Below are positions 33,703 through 41,929 of a stretch of 48,938 nt of DNA, in pieces. The stretch is from an uncultured Lachnospiraceae bacterium. GTDB lineage: Bacteria > Bacillota > Clostridia > Lachnospirales > Lachnospiraceae. The translations under genes and the position numbers were made by a program. The notes beneath the pieces were generated by a model that saw nothing but the letters and a program-made list of their open reading frames with translations, ran no database searches and was not told the origin of the DNA. Each line of letters begins with the position of its first letter. Position 1 is the stretch's first letter. Location: contig CAMNQH010000023.1 of assembly GCA_946549035.1 (NCBI GenBank), positions 1-48,938 on the forward strand. The letters run 5' to 3'.

Positions 33703-33776
33703 GGTGTACGATACGGATCGTTACTTTTATAGTTATCCTGTGGTCAGAGGATATTGTCTCTGTAAAAGGAGTTGTT

Positions 33777-35786
33777 ATGAACAATATGCTTAATAATATG
33801 GAAGAGATACTCGGTAAACAGATCTGCGGCTTTCATCAGTACATATTAGATGACCCGATTCATTTGAGTTATGCAAGCTGGAATCTTTGTGAAATGATAG
33901 GGGTTCCGGCAGAAGAACTGCTTCATGAAAGCCGGGATATGTATGCGTTACAGGTGCATGAAGCTGACCGTGAAAAGTATTCTGAATTTTTAAAAAAACT
34001 GGCAAGGAAGGAACAAACCCTTACCACCGAATACCGCCTGATGAAAAAAGACGGTTCGACCCTCTATGTAAAAGATACGGCTACGTCCAAAAAAACAAAG
34101 GAGGGCGTACTTGTGGGCTCCTGTGTATTGGACGATATTACACAGCTGAAGCAGGAGAACGACCATTTAAAGTCCTTACATGGAATCATTCCCTGTGGAT
34201 TTTTAAGATATACCTGTGAAAAGCAGCCCCAAATTATCTCTATGAATCATACCATGCATGAAATTCTTCGTTTTCCAGAAGTAAGAGACGGGGAGCTGGA
34301 TTATTTGGAATTGTATAAAAGCAATATTTTCATGATGATTCCCATGGAAGAGAGGCGCAGATTTTCCAAATATCTGAATCGTGTTTATACAGCGGAAGCT
34401 CCCATTGCAGGGGAAATCACACTGCTTCGCTGCGACGGAACCCGGGCGCATGTATTCGGTTGGGTAATAAAATGGGTCAATGAAGAAGGAAAGGCGGAGT
34501 TTCAGAGCGTTTGCATGGATGTTACCGAACGGCATCAGACCAGGAAGGCCGAGGAAACAAAACGTTATTTGAAGGCGCTCACAGACGTCTATGATAAAAT
34601 ATTTGAATTTAATCTTGAAGGAAATACTGTAAAATGTCTGCATTGTGACGACACTTCTGTATTTAAACATTTTGAAGAGGTTGCCATGAAGGTGGAGGAC
34701 GCTTCAGAAAAGTGGATTATGGATTCTGTGGACATACAGGACCAGGAGAGGGTGCGGTCTTTTTTTCAGAAGTTTTGTCAGAAGAAATTATATGAGGCTG
34801 CAGCGAAGCCTCCCCAGATTACTTACAGGGCGCGATCTGCTGACGGAAAACAAAAACAGTATACCGGGATCTTCATTAAGGCGGACGAGTCGGTGGGCTT
34901 TTACTGCTGCAGAAGTATTCCGGATTCAGAAGAAGCCCGGGTATTACGGGATGAGAACCATCAGCTGAAAGAAAATATGAAAGATCTGGTGATGCGTTTT
35001 ACCGACGGTCTCGCCGCTTTTGAGATATCGGCGGAGGGAATGGTAAAGCCTCTTTACGTAAGTGGAAATGTGTATGAATTTTTTGGTTATACGAAGGAAG
35101 AATGGATGCCTATGATGGAGAAATCCACGCCCTTCGATAATTTTGTAGCCTACAGTGAAACAGCCTATGAGGATTTTGCGCAGCTGTTAAGAAACGGGGA
35201 AGCGGAATTTACCTATTACGATTATAAGACCAACGCCAGTCGTCAGATAAAAGCCATCTGTTCTCAAAAAGAACCCAACAGCAATTCTGCCAGATATGTG
35301 ATGCTGTATTCTATGGAAGATACCAAAACCAAAACGGAAGAGAAGACCTATTTGCCGGAAAATCACACTGTATCCATTCGTACCTTCGGCTATTTTGACG
35401 TATTTGTAGGGGAGCGGCCCATTGCGTTTCGAAATAAGAAATCAAAAGAATTATTTGCGCTTTTGGTGGACCGCAAGGGAGGCTTTGTGACTTCCGAAGA
35501 GGCGATCAGTTTCTTGTGGGAAGATGAGCCTGCCAATACCGTTACCTTGGCAAGATATCGTAAAGTGGCTCTTCGCTTGAAAAATACCTTGGAGGAGTAT
35601 GGGATTTCAGATGTGATAGAGACGGTGGACGGCAAACGCCGCATTGTTTCTGAGAAAGTCAAATGTGATTTTTATGATTACCTATCTGGAAAGGAAGAGT
35701 ACGCCCAGCTTTTTAAGGGGAGCTATCTGACGAATTATAGCTGGGGAGAGACGACGTTGGGCGAGCTTTTAAGTGAAAGAAAATAA
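33777..35786 (+). CDS. Multi-PAS sensor with SARP/BTAD-like DNA-binding C-terminus
   Basis: 669-aa soluble one-component regulator. Sensory repeats of PAS type are seen at about residues 25-130 (with EYRLMKKDGSTLYVKDTATSKK and a DDITQLK exit), 140-255 (CDGTRAHVFGWVI, CMDVTERHQ), and more weakly 265-380 and 400-520. The final ~130 residues (SIRTFGYFDVFVGERPIAF..., KSKELFALLVDRKGGFVTSEEAI, TVTLARYRKVALRLKNTLEEY) form the winged-helix DNA-binding domain typical of SARP and clostridial response regulators. No receiver, kinase or ATPase domain is present. It follows the fatty-acid operon after 139 bp, with its own promoter. Ligand and targets are unknown. Confidence 0.8.
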   Translation: MNNMLNNMEEILGKQICGFHQYILDDPIHLSYASWNLCEMIGVPAEELLHESRDMYALQVHEADREKYSEFLKKLARKEQTLTTEYRLMKKDGSTLYVKDTATSKKTKEGVLVGSCVLDDITQLKQENDHLKSLHGIIPCGFLRYTCEKQPQIISMNHTMHEILRFPEVRDGELDYLELYKSNIFMMIPMEERRRFSKYLNRVYTAEAPIAGEITLLRCDGTRAHVFGWVIKWVNEEGKAEFQSVCMDVTERHQTRKAEETKRYLKALTDVYDKIFEFNLEGNTVKCLHCDDTSVFKHFEEVAMKVEDASEKWIMDSVDIQDQERVRSFFQKFCQKKLYEAAAKPPQITYRARSADGKQKQYTGIFIKADESVGFYCCRSIPDSEEARVLRDENHQLKENMKDLVMRFTDGLAAFEISAEGMVKPLYVSGNVYEFFGYTKEEWMPMMEKSTPFDNFVAYSETAYEDFAQLLRNGEAEFTYYDYKTNASRQIKAICSQKEPNSNSARYVMLYSMEDTKTKTEEKTYLPENHTVSIRTFGYFDVFVGERPIAFRNKKSKELFALLVDRKGGFVTSEEAISFLWEDEPANTVTLARYRKVALRLKNTLEEYGISDVIETVDGKRRIVSEKVKCDFYDYLSGKEEYAQLFKGSYLTNYSWGETTLGELLSERK

Positions 35787-35819
35787 GGAAGATCGGGGAA
35801 TGCTTTTAAGAGAAAAGGG

Positions 35820-35873
35820 AATCCCCCACTGTGGGTTACCATGGTTGGGGGGATTTCTTTTTTATTTTTTTTA
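35820..35873 (+). terminator. Rho-independent terminator after the PAS-regulator gene
   Basis: AATCCCCCA (35820-35828) pairs with TGGGGGGATT (35846-35855, one bulge), followed by a long T-rich tract. It overlaps the upstream part of the sigma-factor frame, which supports the later sigma start. Confidence 0.85.
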
Positions 35874-35960
35874 ATTGTGATAGAAACCCTTCCAGGTATC
35901 CGTAATAATAAGTGTAACTACAAAACAAGCCGGTGCACAGGTCTACATGAGGATAACATT

Positions 35961-36512
35961 ATGAAAATAGGAGAGTACAACTACATACGGCAATTACGGC
36001 GTCAAGATGAGAAAGCGTTGATGTATGTGATTGAGACATATGGAGGATTGATAAAATCAGTTATCCGCAGACATTTGTTCAGCCTTCCTCATAAGCAGGA
36101 GGAATGTTTCGACGATGTATTGTTGAAAATTTGGGGGCATATTTCTGAGTTTGATGAAAGCAGGAATTCCTTTTCTAACTGGGCGGCAGCCATTGCACGA
36201 TACCGGGCCATTGATTATCTGCGGCAGTTTCAGAAGGAATTGGATGTGGTGAACATCGAGGATGCGGTGATTGCCCGGGAAGACAGAATGTTGTCTCGCA
36301 TGATGGAAAAAGAGATTTCAGAAGAAATGGAAAAGATGCTGAAATGCTTGAAACCTTGCGACAGGGAGCTTTTTTTGAAGCTGTATGTGGAAGAAAAAAC
36401 CATGGAAGAGGTGAGTTTGGAAACCGGCATGGAAAAGGACGTAATCTATAACCGCCTGTCCAGAGGAAAGAAAAAAATCCGCAAACAGTTTAGCATCCAA
36501 AGAAGCATTTGA
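35961..36512 (+). CDS. ECF-type RNA polymerase sigma factor
   Basis: 183-aa group-4 sigma factor. Region 2 includes YVIETYGGLIKSVIRRHLF, DVLLKIWGHISEFDESRNSFSNWAAAIARYRAIDYLRQ; region 4 is LKCLKPCDRELFLKLYVEEKTMEEVSLETGMEKDVIYNRLSRGKKKIRKQF. The start at 35961 is chosen because ATGAGGATAACATT precedes it and the domain begins there; the longer frame runs through a terminator. It is paired 33 bp upstream of a membrane DUF4179 protein, its likely anti-sigma factor. A GAAACC...CGTAAT pair (35883-35906) upstream is a possible autoregulatory promoter, but its spacing is short. Confidence 0.88.
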   Translation: MKIGEYNYIRQLRRQDEKALMYVIETYGGLIKSVIRRHLFSLPHKQEECFDDVLLKIWGHISEFDESRNSFSNWAAAIARYRAIDYLRQFQKELDVVNIEDAVIAREDRMLSRMMEKEISEEMEKMLKCLKPCDRELFLKLYVEEKTMEEVSLETGMEKDVIYNRLSRGKKKIRKQFSIQRSI

Positions 36513-36545
36513 GCACAAGGCGCTGCATGAAAAACGGAGGGACAT

Positions 36546-37745
36546 ATGGGAAAAAATCTTTACAATCTGCTCAATGAGATAGAAACGGATCTTTCGGAAT
36601 ATGAAAAAGTGGAATGGTCCATGCAAGAGATGGAAGGGGCAAAACGACGGATATATAAGGAGGTAACGGGTATGAAGCAAAAGAGAAATCACAATGGAGC
36701 TTATGACAACAGAAGCAGTAGAAGCAGAAGGTGGGCAAAGGCAGCCTGGGCGGCAGCGGCAGGCGTGGTGGTGCTTGGCGCCGTGGGCATGGCAAATTCG
36801 GCGACGGCAAAAGAACTGCTGGGGGATGTGTTTGGTAAGCTGATTCAGACGGTTCAGGGTGAAAAATATGAGGAAGAAGATACAAAGCTTTTGACGAAAA
36901 TCGGGGAACATTCTGTTGCCGTACAGTCTGAATTAGAAAAGTACCAGGGAGATGCAGGCTTTGTAGCCACAGTGGAGGATCAGGGCGTTACCATATCTGT
37001 CACAGACGTTTACTGTGACGGGTATACCTTATATTATACCACAACTTTAGAGACGGAGGATGAAGGCCTGAATCAGGCACAGGGAATTATGGCGGGAATG
37101 GAACAAGGAGGAGGGATGGAAGTCACCATTGACGGACTAGAAGGAGATTCGACAGACTCTTTTGCATTCCATAAGTCAAAGGACGGTACTTATGTGGCGG
37201 TCAGTGATCTGAACTTGATGAAGCTTGATAACAGCGGCCAAGAGGGCCAAGCCTTGGGGCTGCCGGGAAAGGATTCTTTGATACTAAATTGCAAAATTAC
37301 AAATCTGAGGGGATATGTGTTTGACCAGTGGGATGAGGAAGGAGAATATTTGATGACAGGTGAAGTGAATGGAGCATGGAGCTTTCGCCTTCCGGTAACC
37401 GTGGATCGATCCGGCAACCAGGAGTTTGCCATTGGCAAGAGCGATCAGGGAATTACGATAAAGAACGGAGTGAAAACAAATGCAGGACTGGTTTTGGAGG
37501 TAGAATTCCCGGATTTCAGGCAGGAGCCCTACAATGATCCTTTTAACGATCCAGATATCTTTATCTGCGACAGCCAGGGCAACCAATTGCGATGGATGAA
37601 CCAGAAGATAGACGCTCGTGCAGATGGAACTACATTACAGCATATTATGTTGTTATACGATGGCCAGAAGGAGCTGTGTCTTCAGGTAGTAAATAAGAAT
37701 CATGGAAACGGCCTGATTGGAGAGATTGAATTCCAGGTTCCGTAG
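36546..37745 (+). CDS. DUF4179 membrane protein, probable anti-sigma factor
   Basis: 399-aa protein. A cytoplasmic N-terminus of ~60 residues (LLNEIETDLSEYEKVEWSMQEMEGAKRRIYKEV) precedes a single TM helix (about residues 65-84, AKAAWAAAAGVVVLGAVGMA). The extracytoplasmic part starts with a DUF4179-like segment (FGKLIQTVQGE, VTISVTDVYCDGYTLYYT) and contains Ig-like beta strands. This topology, directly after an ECF sigma gene, fits an anti-sigma factor sensing an envelope signal. The signal is unknown. Start: ACGGAGGGACAT then ATG. A hairpin follows. Confidence 0.82.
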   Translation: MGKNLYNLLNEIETDLSEYEKVEWSMQEMEGAKRRIYKEVTGMKQKRNHNGAYDNRSSRSRRWAKAAWAAAAGVVVLGAVGMANSATAKELLGDVFGKLIQTVQGEKYEEEDTKLLTKIGEHSVAVQSELEKYQGDAGFVATVEDQGVTISVTDVYCDGYTLYYTTTLETEDEGLNQAQGIMAGMEQGGGMEVTIDGLEGDSTDSFAFHKSKDGTYVAVSDLNLMKLDNSGQEGQALGLPGKDSLILNCKITNLRGYVFDQWDEEGEYLMTGEVNGAWSFRLPVTVDRSGNQEFAIGKSDQGITIKNGVKTNAGLVLEVEFPDFRQEPYNDPFNDPDIFICDSQGNQLRWMNQKIDARADGTTLQHIMLLYDGQKELCLQVVNKNHGNGLIGEIEFQVP

Positions 37746-37772
37746 ACAGATTTAAGGAAGCAGGATTTCTTG

Positions 37773-37806
37773 ACAGCCGCCCTTGACGAAAGGGCGGCTG
37801 TACTTT
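37773..37806 (+). terminator. Stem-loop after the anti-sigma gene
   Basis: Perfect 12-bp stem ACAGCCGCCCTT / AAGGGCGGCTGT with loop GACGA, followed by the short T-rich ACTTT. Probably a terminator; the T-run is weak. Confidence 0.65.
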
Positions 37807-37853
37807 ATGATGAAGTAAGAAACAGAAAAAACCGCAAAGACAGGAGGTCAGGG

Positions 37854-38810
37854 ATGAAAGTACTAGTGATTTATTTTTCCCAAAGCGGAAATACAGAAAA
37901 AATAGCCCGTGCCATTGGCCAGGGAGCATCGCAATCGGCCGATGTGGTAGAGGTAAAATCCATTAAGGACGTAACCGGAGAGATGCTTGAGAATTATGAC
38001 CTGATTGGGTTAGGAAGTCCCATATGGAAAGCGGATCCTCCCAATATCAGGCGTTTTTACGAAAGCCTGCCGGATCAAAAGGGAAAGCATATTTTTTCCT
38101 TTGCCACTCACGGCACGATGCCTGGATTTTATTTTCCGGTAGTGCTGCCGAATTTGAAAAAAGCCGGATTTACCGTAATTGGCAGTAGACGTTGGTACGG
38201 AAACGTGGTGATGCCGGGGATGCCGGAGCCGTATTATACGGCGGGACATCCAGATGAGCAGGATTTACAGGAGGCAAAAGAATTCGGAAAAGAGATGGTG
38301 GAGCGCAGCAGGCGGATTGTAGCCGGAGAGACGGATTTGATTCCTCCTATGCCGGCAAATGACGTGGATAAGGATCAGGCGGTGGCCATTGTAAATATGT
38401 TGTTGGAATATGGGAATCCTCAGGGTAAGATCGTGCGCGACCCGGAAAAATGCATTTATCCCAAGTGCAGCCGCTGTATGGACTATTGCACCATGGATTA
38501 CATAGATTTGGAGAGCAATCCTCAAAAATTTGGGAGTGAAGGATGCTGCTGTGACGACAATCATGAATGCGCCTGGTGCTTTATGATTTGTCCTACAGGA
38601 GCGATTCGTCTGGAACCGGATGTATATGAGCATGTGAAGCCTTTTATCGGGGTACGGAAACCTTTGTTTGAAAAAATTTTGGATGAAGCGGAGCGAAAGG
38701 GAGAGTTCCGCCGCCTGATACCGGTAGAAGAGGTGGGATTTGATACGCCTTATGTGATTGCCCATCCAGAGCGTCCGTATTTCAAGGTACCTCCCAGAAA
38801 GAAGGATTAA
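37854..38810 (+). CDS. Flavodoxin-ferredoxin fusion protein
   Basis: 318-aa cytoplasmic redox protein. The N-terminal half is a flavodoxin-like FMN domain with the phosphate loop YFSQSGNTEKIARAI and LIGLGSPIWKADPPNIRRF. The C-terminal half carries a two-cluster ferredoxin: C-x4-C-x2-C-x3-C (CIYPKCSRCMDYC) and C-x5-C-x2-C-x3-CP (CDDNHECAWCFMICP), preceded by extra cysteines (GCCCDD). The wide first spacing and long insert between the clusters are unusual. The start at 37854 follows CAGGAGGTCAGGG. It may pass electrons to the flavin reductase-rubredoxin gene downstream. Confidence 0.8.
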   Translation: MKVLVIYFSQSGNTEKIARAIGQGASQSADVVEVKSIKDVTGEMLENYDLIGLGSPIWKADPPNIRRFYESLPDQKGKHIFSFATHGTMPGFYFPVVLPNLKKAGFTVIGSRRWYGNVVMPGMPEPYYTAGHPDEQDLQEAKEFGKEMVERSRRIVAGETDLIPPMPANDVDKDQAVAIVNMLLEYGNPQGKIVRDPEKCIYPKCSRCMDYCTMDYIDLESNPQKFGSEGCCCDDNHECAWCFMICPTGAIRLEPDVYEHVKPFIGVRKPLFEKILDEAERKGEFRRLIPVEEVGFDTPYVIAHPERPYFKVPPRKKD

Positions 38811-38883
38811 TTTTCCCAGTTTTGTATTATAGATGGGATAAAAATGCAAGAATAAGGAAAGAATAAAGAAAAACCCTGTTGTG

Positions 38884-38915
38884 GGCCGGACGTATTACAA
38901 ATGTGGCGTCTGGCC
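38884..38915 (+). other. Stem-loop in the hrb leader
   Basis: GGCCGGACG (38884-38892) / CGTCTGGCC (38907-38915), 9 pairs with one G-U, 14-base loop, no T-run. It lies about 25 bp before the rubredoxin gene start and may be a leader hairpin. Confidence 0.4.
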
Positions 38916-38941
38916 TGTAGTAAGGGATCAAGGAGTATGAT

Positions 38942-39559
38942 ATGAATCAAAAAGCATTGTATTGTATCAGCTACGGGTTGTTTGTCCTTACGGCGCGTCA
39001 GGGACAAAAGGATAACGGCTGCATGATTAATACGGCCATGCAACTGACGTCGTCCCCGAACCGCTTAGGCGTTACGGTAAATAAAACAAACGCTACTCAC
39101 GATATGGTACTGGAATCCGGGAAATTCACTGTTTCTGTCTTGAGTAAAAAAGCGAATTTTGATCTTATCCGACGGTTTGGGTTTCAATCCGGGCGGGAAA
39201 CGGATAAGTTTCAAGACTATGAATTTGCAAAAAGGAATCAGGAAGGCATGTTCTATGTAACAGAGGGAACCAATGCATTTCTTTCGGTGGAAGTAGAAGA
39301 AACCATAGATCTTGGTACTCACACCATGTTTATTGGAAATGTGAAAGAGATGGAAGTATTAGATTCGGAAGCTTCTATTACCTATGAATATTATCAGAAT
39401 CATATCAAACCCAAACCAAAGGAGACGCAGGCAAAGCAAGGGCAAACCATTTGGCGTTGTAAAGTTTGCGGGTATGAATATATAGGAGAAGAGCTGCCGG
39501 AGGGATTTATCTGTCCTGTGTGCAAGCATCCTGCTTCTGATTTTGAGCGGGTGGGGTAA
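38942..39559 (+). CDS. hrb: High-molecular-weight rubredoxin (flavin reductase-rubredoxin fusion)
   Basis: 205-aa protein. Residues ~1-150 form a flavin reductase-like FMN domain (GLFVLTARQGQKDNGCMINTAMQLTSSPNRLGVTVNK). Residues ~165-205 form a rubredoxin with the iron ligands CKVCGYEY and CPVCKHPASDFE. In Moorella this fusion (Hrb) moves electrons from NADH to a diiron flavoprotein for O2 or NO reduction. Start: AAGGAGTATGAT. It fits with the upstream flavodoxin-ferredoxin protein as part of an oxidative-stress electron chain; no flavodiiron protein is in the window. Confidence 0.87.
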   Translation: MNQKALYCISYGLFVLTARQGQKDNGCMINTAMQLTSSPNRLGVTVNKTNATHDMVLESGKFTVSVLSKKANFDLIRRFGFQSGRETDKFQDYEFAKRNQEGMFYVTEGTNAFLSVEVEETIDLGTHTMFIGNVKEMEVLDSEASITYEYYQNHIKPKPKETQAKQGQTIWRCKVCGYEYIGEELPEGFICPVCKHPASDFERVG

Positions 39560-39599
39560 AAGAATCTGGTTCTGTCAGATCTTATATCTGGGGCGGCTG

Positions 39600-40058
39600 C
39601 TAGGGAGCCTGCCGCTTAAGAACATATACTTCCACCGTAAAGTCTTCATTTCCGGGCATTTGTCCTGTTTCTGTGTTGGTAACGGTAAAACCAAAATTTT
39701 CATATAGTTTTCTTGCCGGCTCGTTGCCTTTTAAGGCTTCCACATAGGAAATGCCGGGAAATTTTTTTAGGGCATATTCTGTGAGACTGCGGCCGATACC
39801 TCTTCGCATTTTTTCGGGATCCACATACAGCCATGCAAGCTCTTCCTCTGTGCAGGCGGCGAATCCTGCTACAGTATGTTCCAATTCTGCTACAAAAAGG
39901 CCGGGGTATTCAAATAAGCCTTCTCTCTCGGCAGCTGTTTCAAGAGGCAGGAATGCGTCCGAAAGCCCCGCCAATTCTAATTCTATTTTTCTTGCCCCGT
40001 CATGGATGCCTTTGATCTCATTCCAATCTGTTTGTTCATAGTTTCTGATTGTCAACAT
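39600..40058 (-). CDS. GNAT family N-acetyltransferase
   Basis: 152-aa acetyltransferase with an N-terminal MLTIRNYEQTDWNEIKGIHDG, a beta-4 strand AWLYVDPEKMRRGIGRSLTEYAL containing the acetyl-CoA pyrophosphate-binding RRGIGR, and the C-terminal ALKGNEPARKLYENFGFTV. Substrate unknown. Start: GGGGAGGAACATTT. It converges on the hrb gene with 40 bp between. Confidence 0.9.
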   Translation of the reverse strand: MLTIRNYEQTDWNEIKGIHDGARKIELELAGLSDAFLPLETAAEREGLFEYPGLFVAELEHTVAGFAACTEEELAWLYVDPEKMRRGIGRSLTEYALKKFPGISYVEALKGNEPARKLYENFGFTVTNTETGQMPGNEDFTVEVYVLKRQAP

Positions 40059-40361
40059 AAATGTTCCTCCCCAATGTTATTTTGTATTATTTTCCCACAA
40101 TAAGAATAGTATATGCGGCTCATGCAAGGAAGCGATAATCTGATTGTATCATAGGCAGGGGATAAAATCTATGGAAGAACGCTTCTTTTTTAGTTGTTTC
40201 TTTTTCGTGTACATCTGTTGAATGAAATTTGATTTACAAAACCCAGGATAGGAGAAGATAATGGAGGATAGAACGATACGGAGGAGGGGAATTATGTAAA
40301 GGGACGATAAGAAGATTGGATGGGAGAAACAGAGGAAAAACTGTAGAGAGGAGACAAGGAG
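40059..40361. other. Intergenic region upstream of the MFS gene
   Basis: 303 bp between the divergent GNAT and MFS genes. No gene or clear sigma-A promoter was found. It becomes strikingly purine-rich from about 40250, and contains a strong ribosome-binding sequence GGAGGAGGGG directly before the start-stop codon pair ATGTAA (40294-40299), 63 bp upstream of the MFS start. Confidence 0.4.
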
Positions 40362-41666
40362 ATGGGTAATAATAAAAGTTTGGAAAGTGACAATCTGAAA
40401 ATGAATTTTTCCAAGGGATGGGGAATTATTTTTTATTGTATGGCAATGTTTTTTCTTTTGGTGGGATATTCCATTGACGGATTGAATATTGTAGCGCCAA
40501 CATTCGCGGAAGTAATGGGACTTGATTATCCGGTGGTGCTTAGTATGTCTGCGATAGCAGGATTGGTAGGGATTGTGGCGTATATAGTTATTTCAAGAAT
40601 TAACATTAAGGTAGGCGCTCGCTGGGTATCCGGGTTTTGCCTGATCGGTTCTGGTATTTCTTATATTTGCTGGGGACAGGCCAGAAGCATTGCGGCTTAT
40701 TGTGTGGCGCTGACATTGGTGACCAGTTTTATTAATGGCGCTGCCTATATAGCCGGAGGAGCTTTGGTGGCGCAATGGTTTCCAAAGAAAAAAGGATTGG
40801 CCAATGGCTTTACTACGATGGGACATAATGAAGGATCCGCGTTCTTTGTGCCGCTGATTACTTTTTTACTGGCGTCCTTTGGATTTTCTAAAGGAATGGC
40901 AATGGCGGGCATATTTGGCATTGTCTTAGGCGTGGCGGGCCTGGTCTTTATACGAAATTTTCCTCAGGAATGTGGAATGTATCCTGATAATGTGACAAAG
41001 GAGGTATATGAAACGGAATATGCCGCTATTACAGAACAAGAGAAATCCCAATGGACTGTTGTGAAATTGTTGAAGACGAAAGAATTGTGGCTGTGTGCGG
41101 TGATTGTGGGAGTAAATCAGTTGGTTACCACAGGGGTGATGAGCCAGCTTGTGGTGAGAAATATGGGAATTGGTTTGAGCCAGACCGCGGCGGTGACATT
41201 GATGACGGTATGCGCTTGTATCGGAGTTGCCGGTTCCTTTGGATTTGGATTTTTGGATCAAAAATTCGGAGTTAAGAAATCCATTCTTTTTTTCCTGATT
41301 TGGTACAGCATGGCCTTGATCATTAACTGCACAGATACCCTTGTGGGCATTTATATTTCTGTATTGATGTTGGGAGTAGCTATAGGCGCGGCAGGTAATT
41401 TTATTATGTCTTTGCCAACGTCGGTATTTGGGCGCCACGGGTTTGAGGTGGTAAATTCCGTGTATTTTCCGCTGATGCAGGTGATATTGATGATGAATTA
41501 TTTTGTAAATGCTATGGCGTTAAAATTAACGGGAAGCCTGCGGGGGGCTTATATAGTATATATCGGACTTTTGGTGGTAAATATGGTTTTGGTTGGTATT
41601 ACGAATGTAACGAAGCATAATAAAGATTATGCAAAAGGGGAACAGTTGAAACAGGGTATGAAATAA
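40362..41666 (+). CDS. Major facilitator superfamily transporter
   Basis: 434-aa transporter with about 12 TM helices and a central cytoplasmic loop (about residues 203-225). The family loop between TM4 and TM5 is seen as AQWFPKKKGLANGFTTMGHNEGSAFF, and a GxxDxxxG-like loop in the second half as GFGFLDQKFGVKKS. It resembles the oxalate/formate-antiporter-like (OFA) branch of MFS, giving a carboxylate or small organic substrate as a guess. Start: GAGGAGACAAGGAG. A strong terminator follows. The adjacent LysR, TetR and CocE-type hydrolase genes suggest one substrate-utilisation cluster. Confidence 0.85.
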   Translation: MGNNKSLESDNLKMNFSKGWGIIFYCMAMFFLLVGYSIDGLNIVAPTFAEVMGLDYPVVLSMSAIAGLVGIVAYIVISRINIKVGARWVSGFCLIGSGISYICWGQARSIAAYCVALTLVTSFINGAAYIAGGALVAQWFPKKKGLANGFTTMGHNEGSAFFVPLITFLLASFGFSKGMAMAGIFGIVLGVAGLVFIRNFPQECGMYPDNVTKEVYETEYAAITEQEKSQWTVVKLLKTKELWLCAVIVGVNQLVTTGVMSQLVVRNMGIGLSQTAAVTLMTVCACIGVAGSFGFGFLDQKFGVKKSILFFLIWYSMALIINCTDTLVGIYISVLMLGVAIGAAGNFIMSLPTSVFGRHGFEVVNSVYFPLMQVILMMNYFVNAMALKLTGSLRGAYIVYIGLLVVNMVLVGITNVTKHNKDYAKGEQLKQGMK

Positions 41667-41707
41667 TTCTGTTTGAAATAAATTATAAACGATTTTGCAT
41701 ACATAAA

Positions 41708-41742
41708 AGCATACTCTCAGAATACCTGGGGGTATGTTTTTT
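41708..41742 (+). terminator. Rho-independent terminator after the MFS gene
   Basis: CATACTCTCAG (41710-41720) / CTGGGGGTATG (41726-41736), 11 pairs with two G-U, loop AATAC, followed by TTTTTT. Confidence 0.88.
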
Positions 41743-41787
41743 GCACTTGAGGTGACGTGTAGCTATGATAGAAAATTTGAATCTATA

Positions 41788-41819
41788 AGCTCTTTTTTCA
41801 GAAGTATGAAAAAAGAGCT
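41788..41819. repeat. Perfect 13-bp inverted repeat
   Basis: AGCTCTTTTTTCA / TGAAAAAAGAGCT around GAAGTA, followed by ATATTTTTAG. It could be a second terminator for the MFS gene or a regulator site in front of the LysR gene. Confidence 0.55.
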
Positions 41820-41929
41820 ATATTTTTAGTAGAATATGGCTTTACATCATATTTTATTGGAATTATAATGATATAAAAGCCGAAGGCTAAACTTGATGAT
41901 ATTTGTTCTGTCAATGGGAGTAAGGGAAG

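Noticed and set aside
39560-39622. Terminator between hrb and the GNAT gene
   Set aside because: The GCGGC/GCCGC pairing is short, imperfect and overlaps the GNAT stop codon without a T-run.
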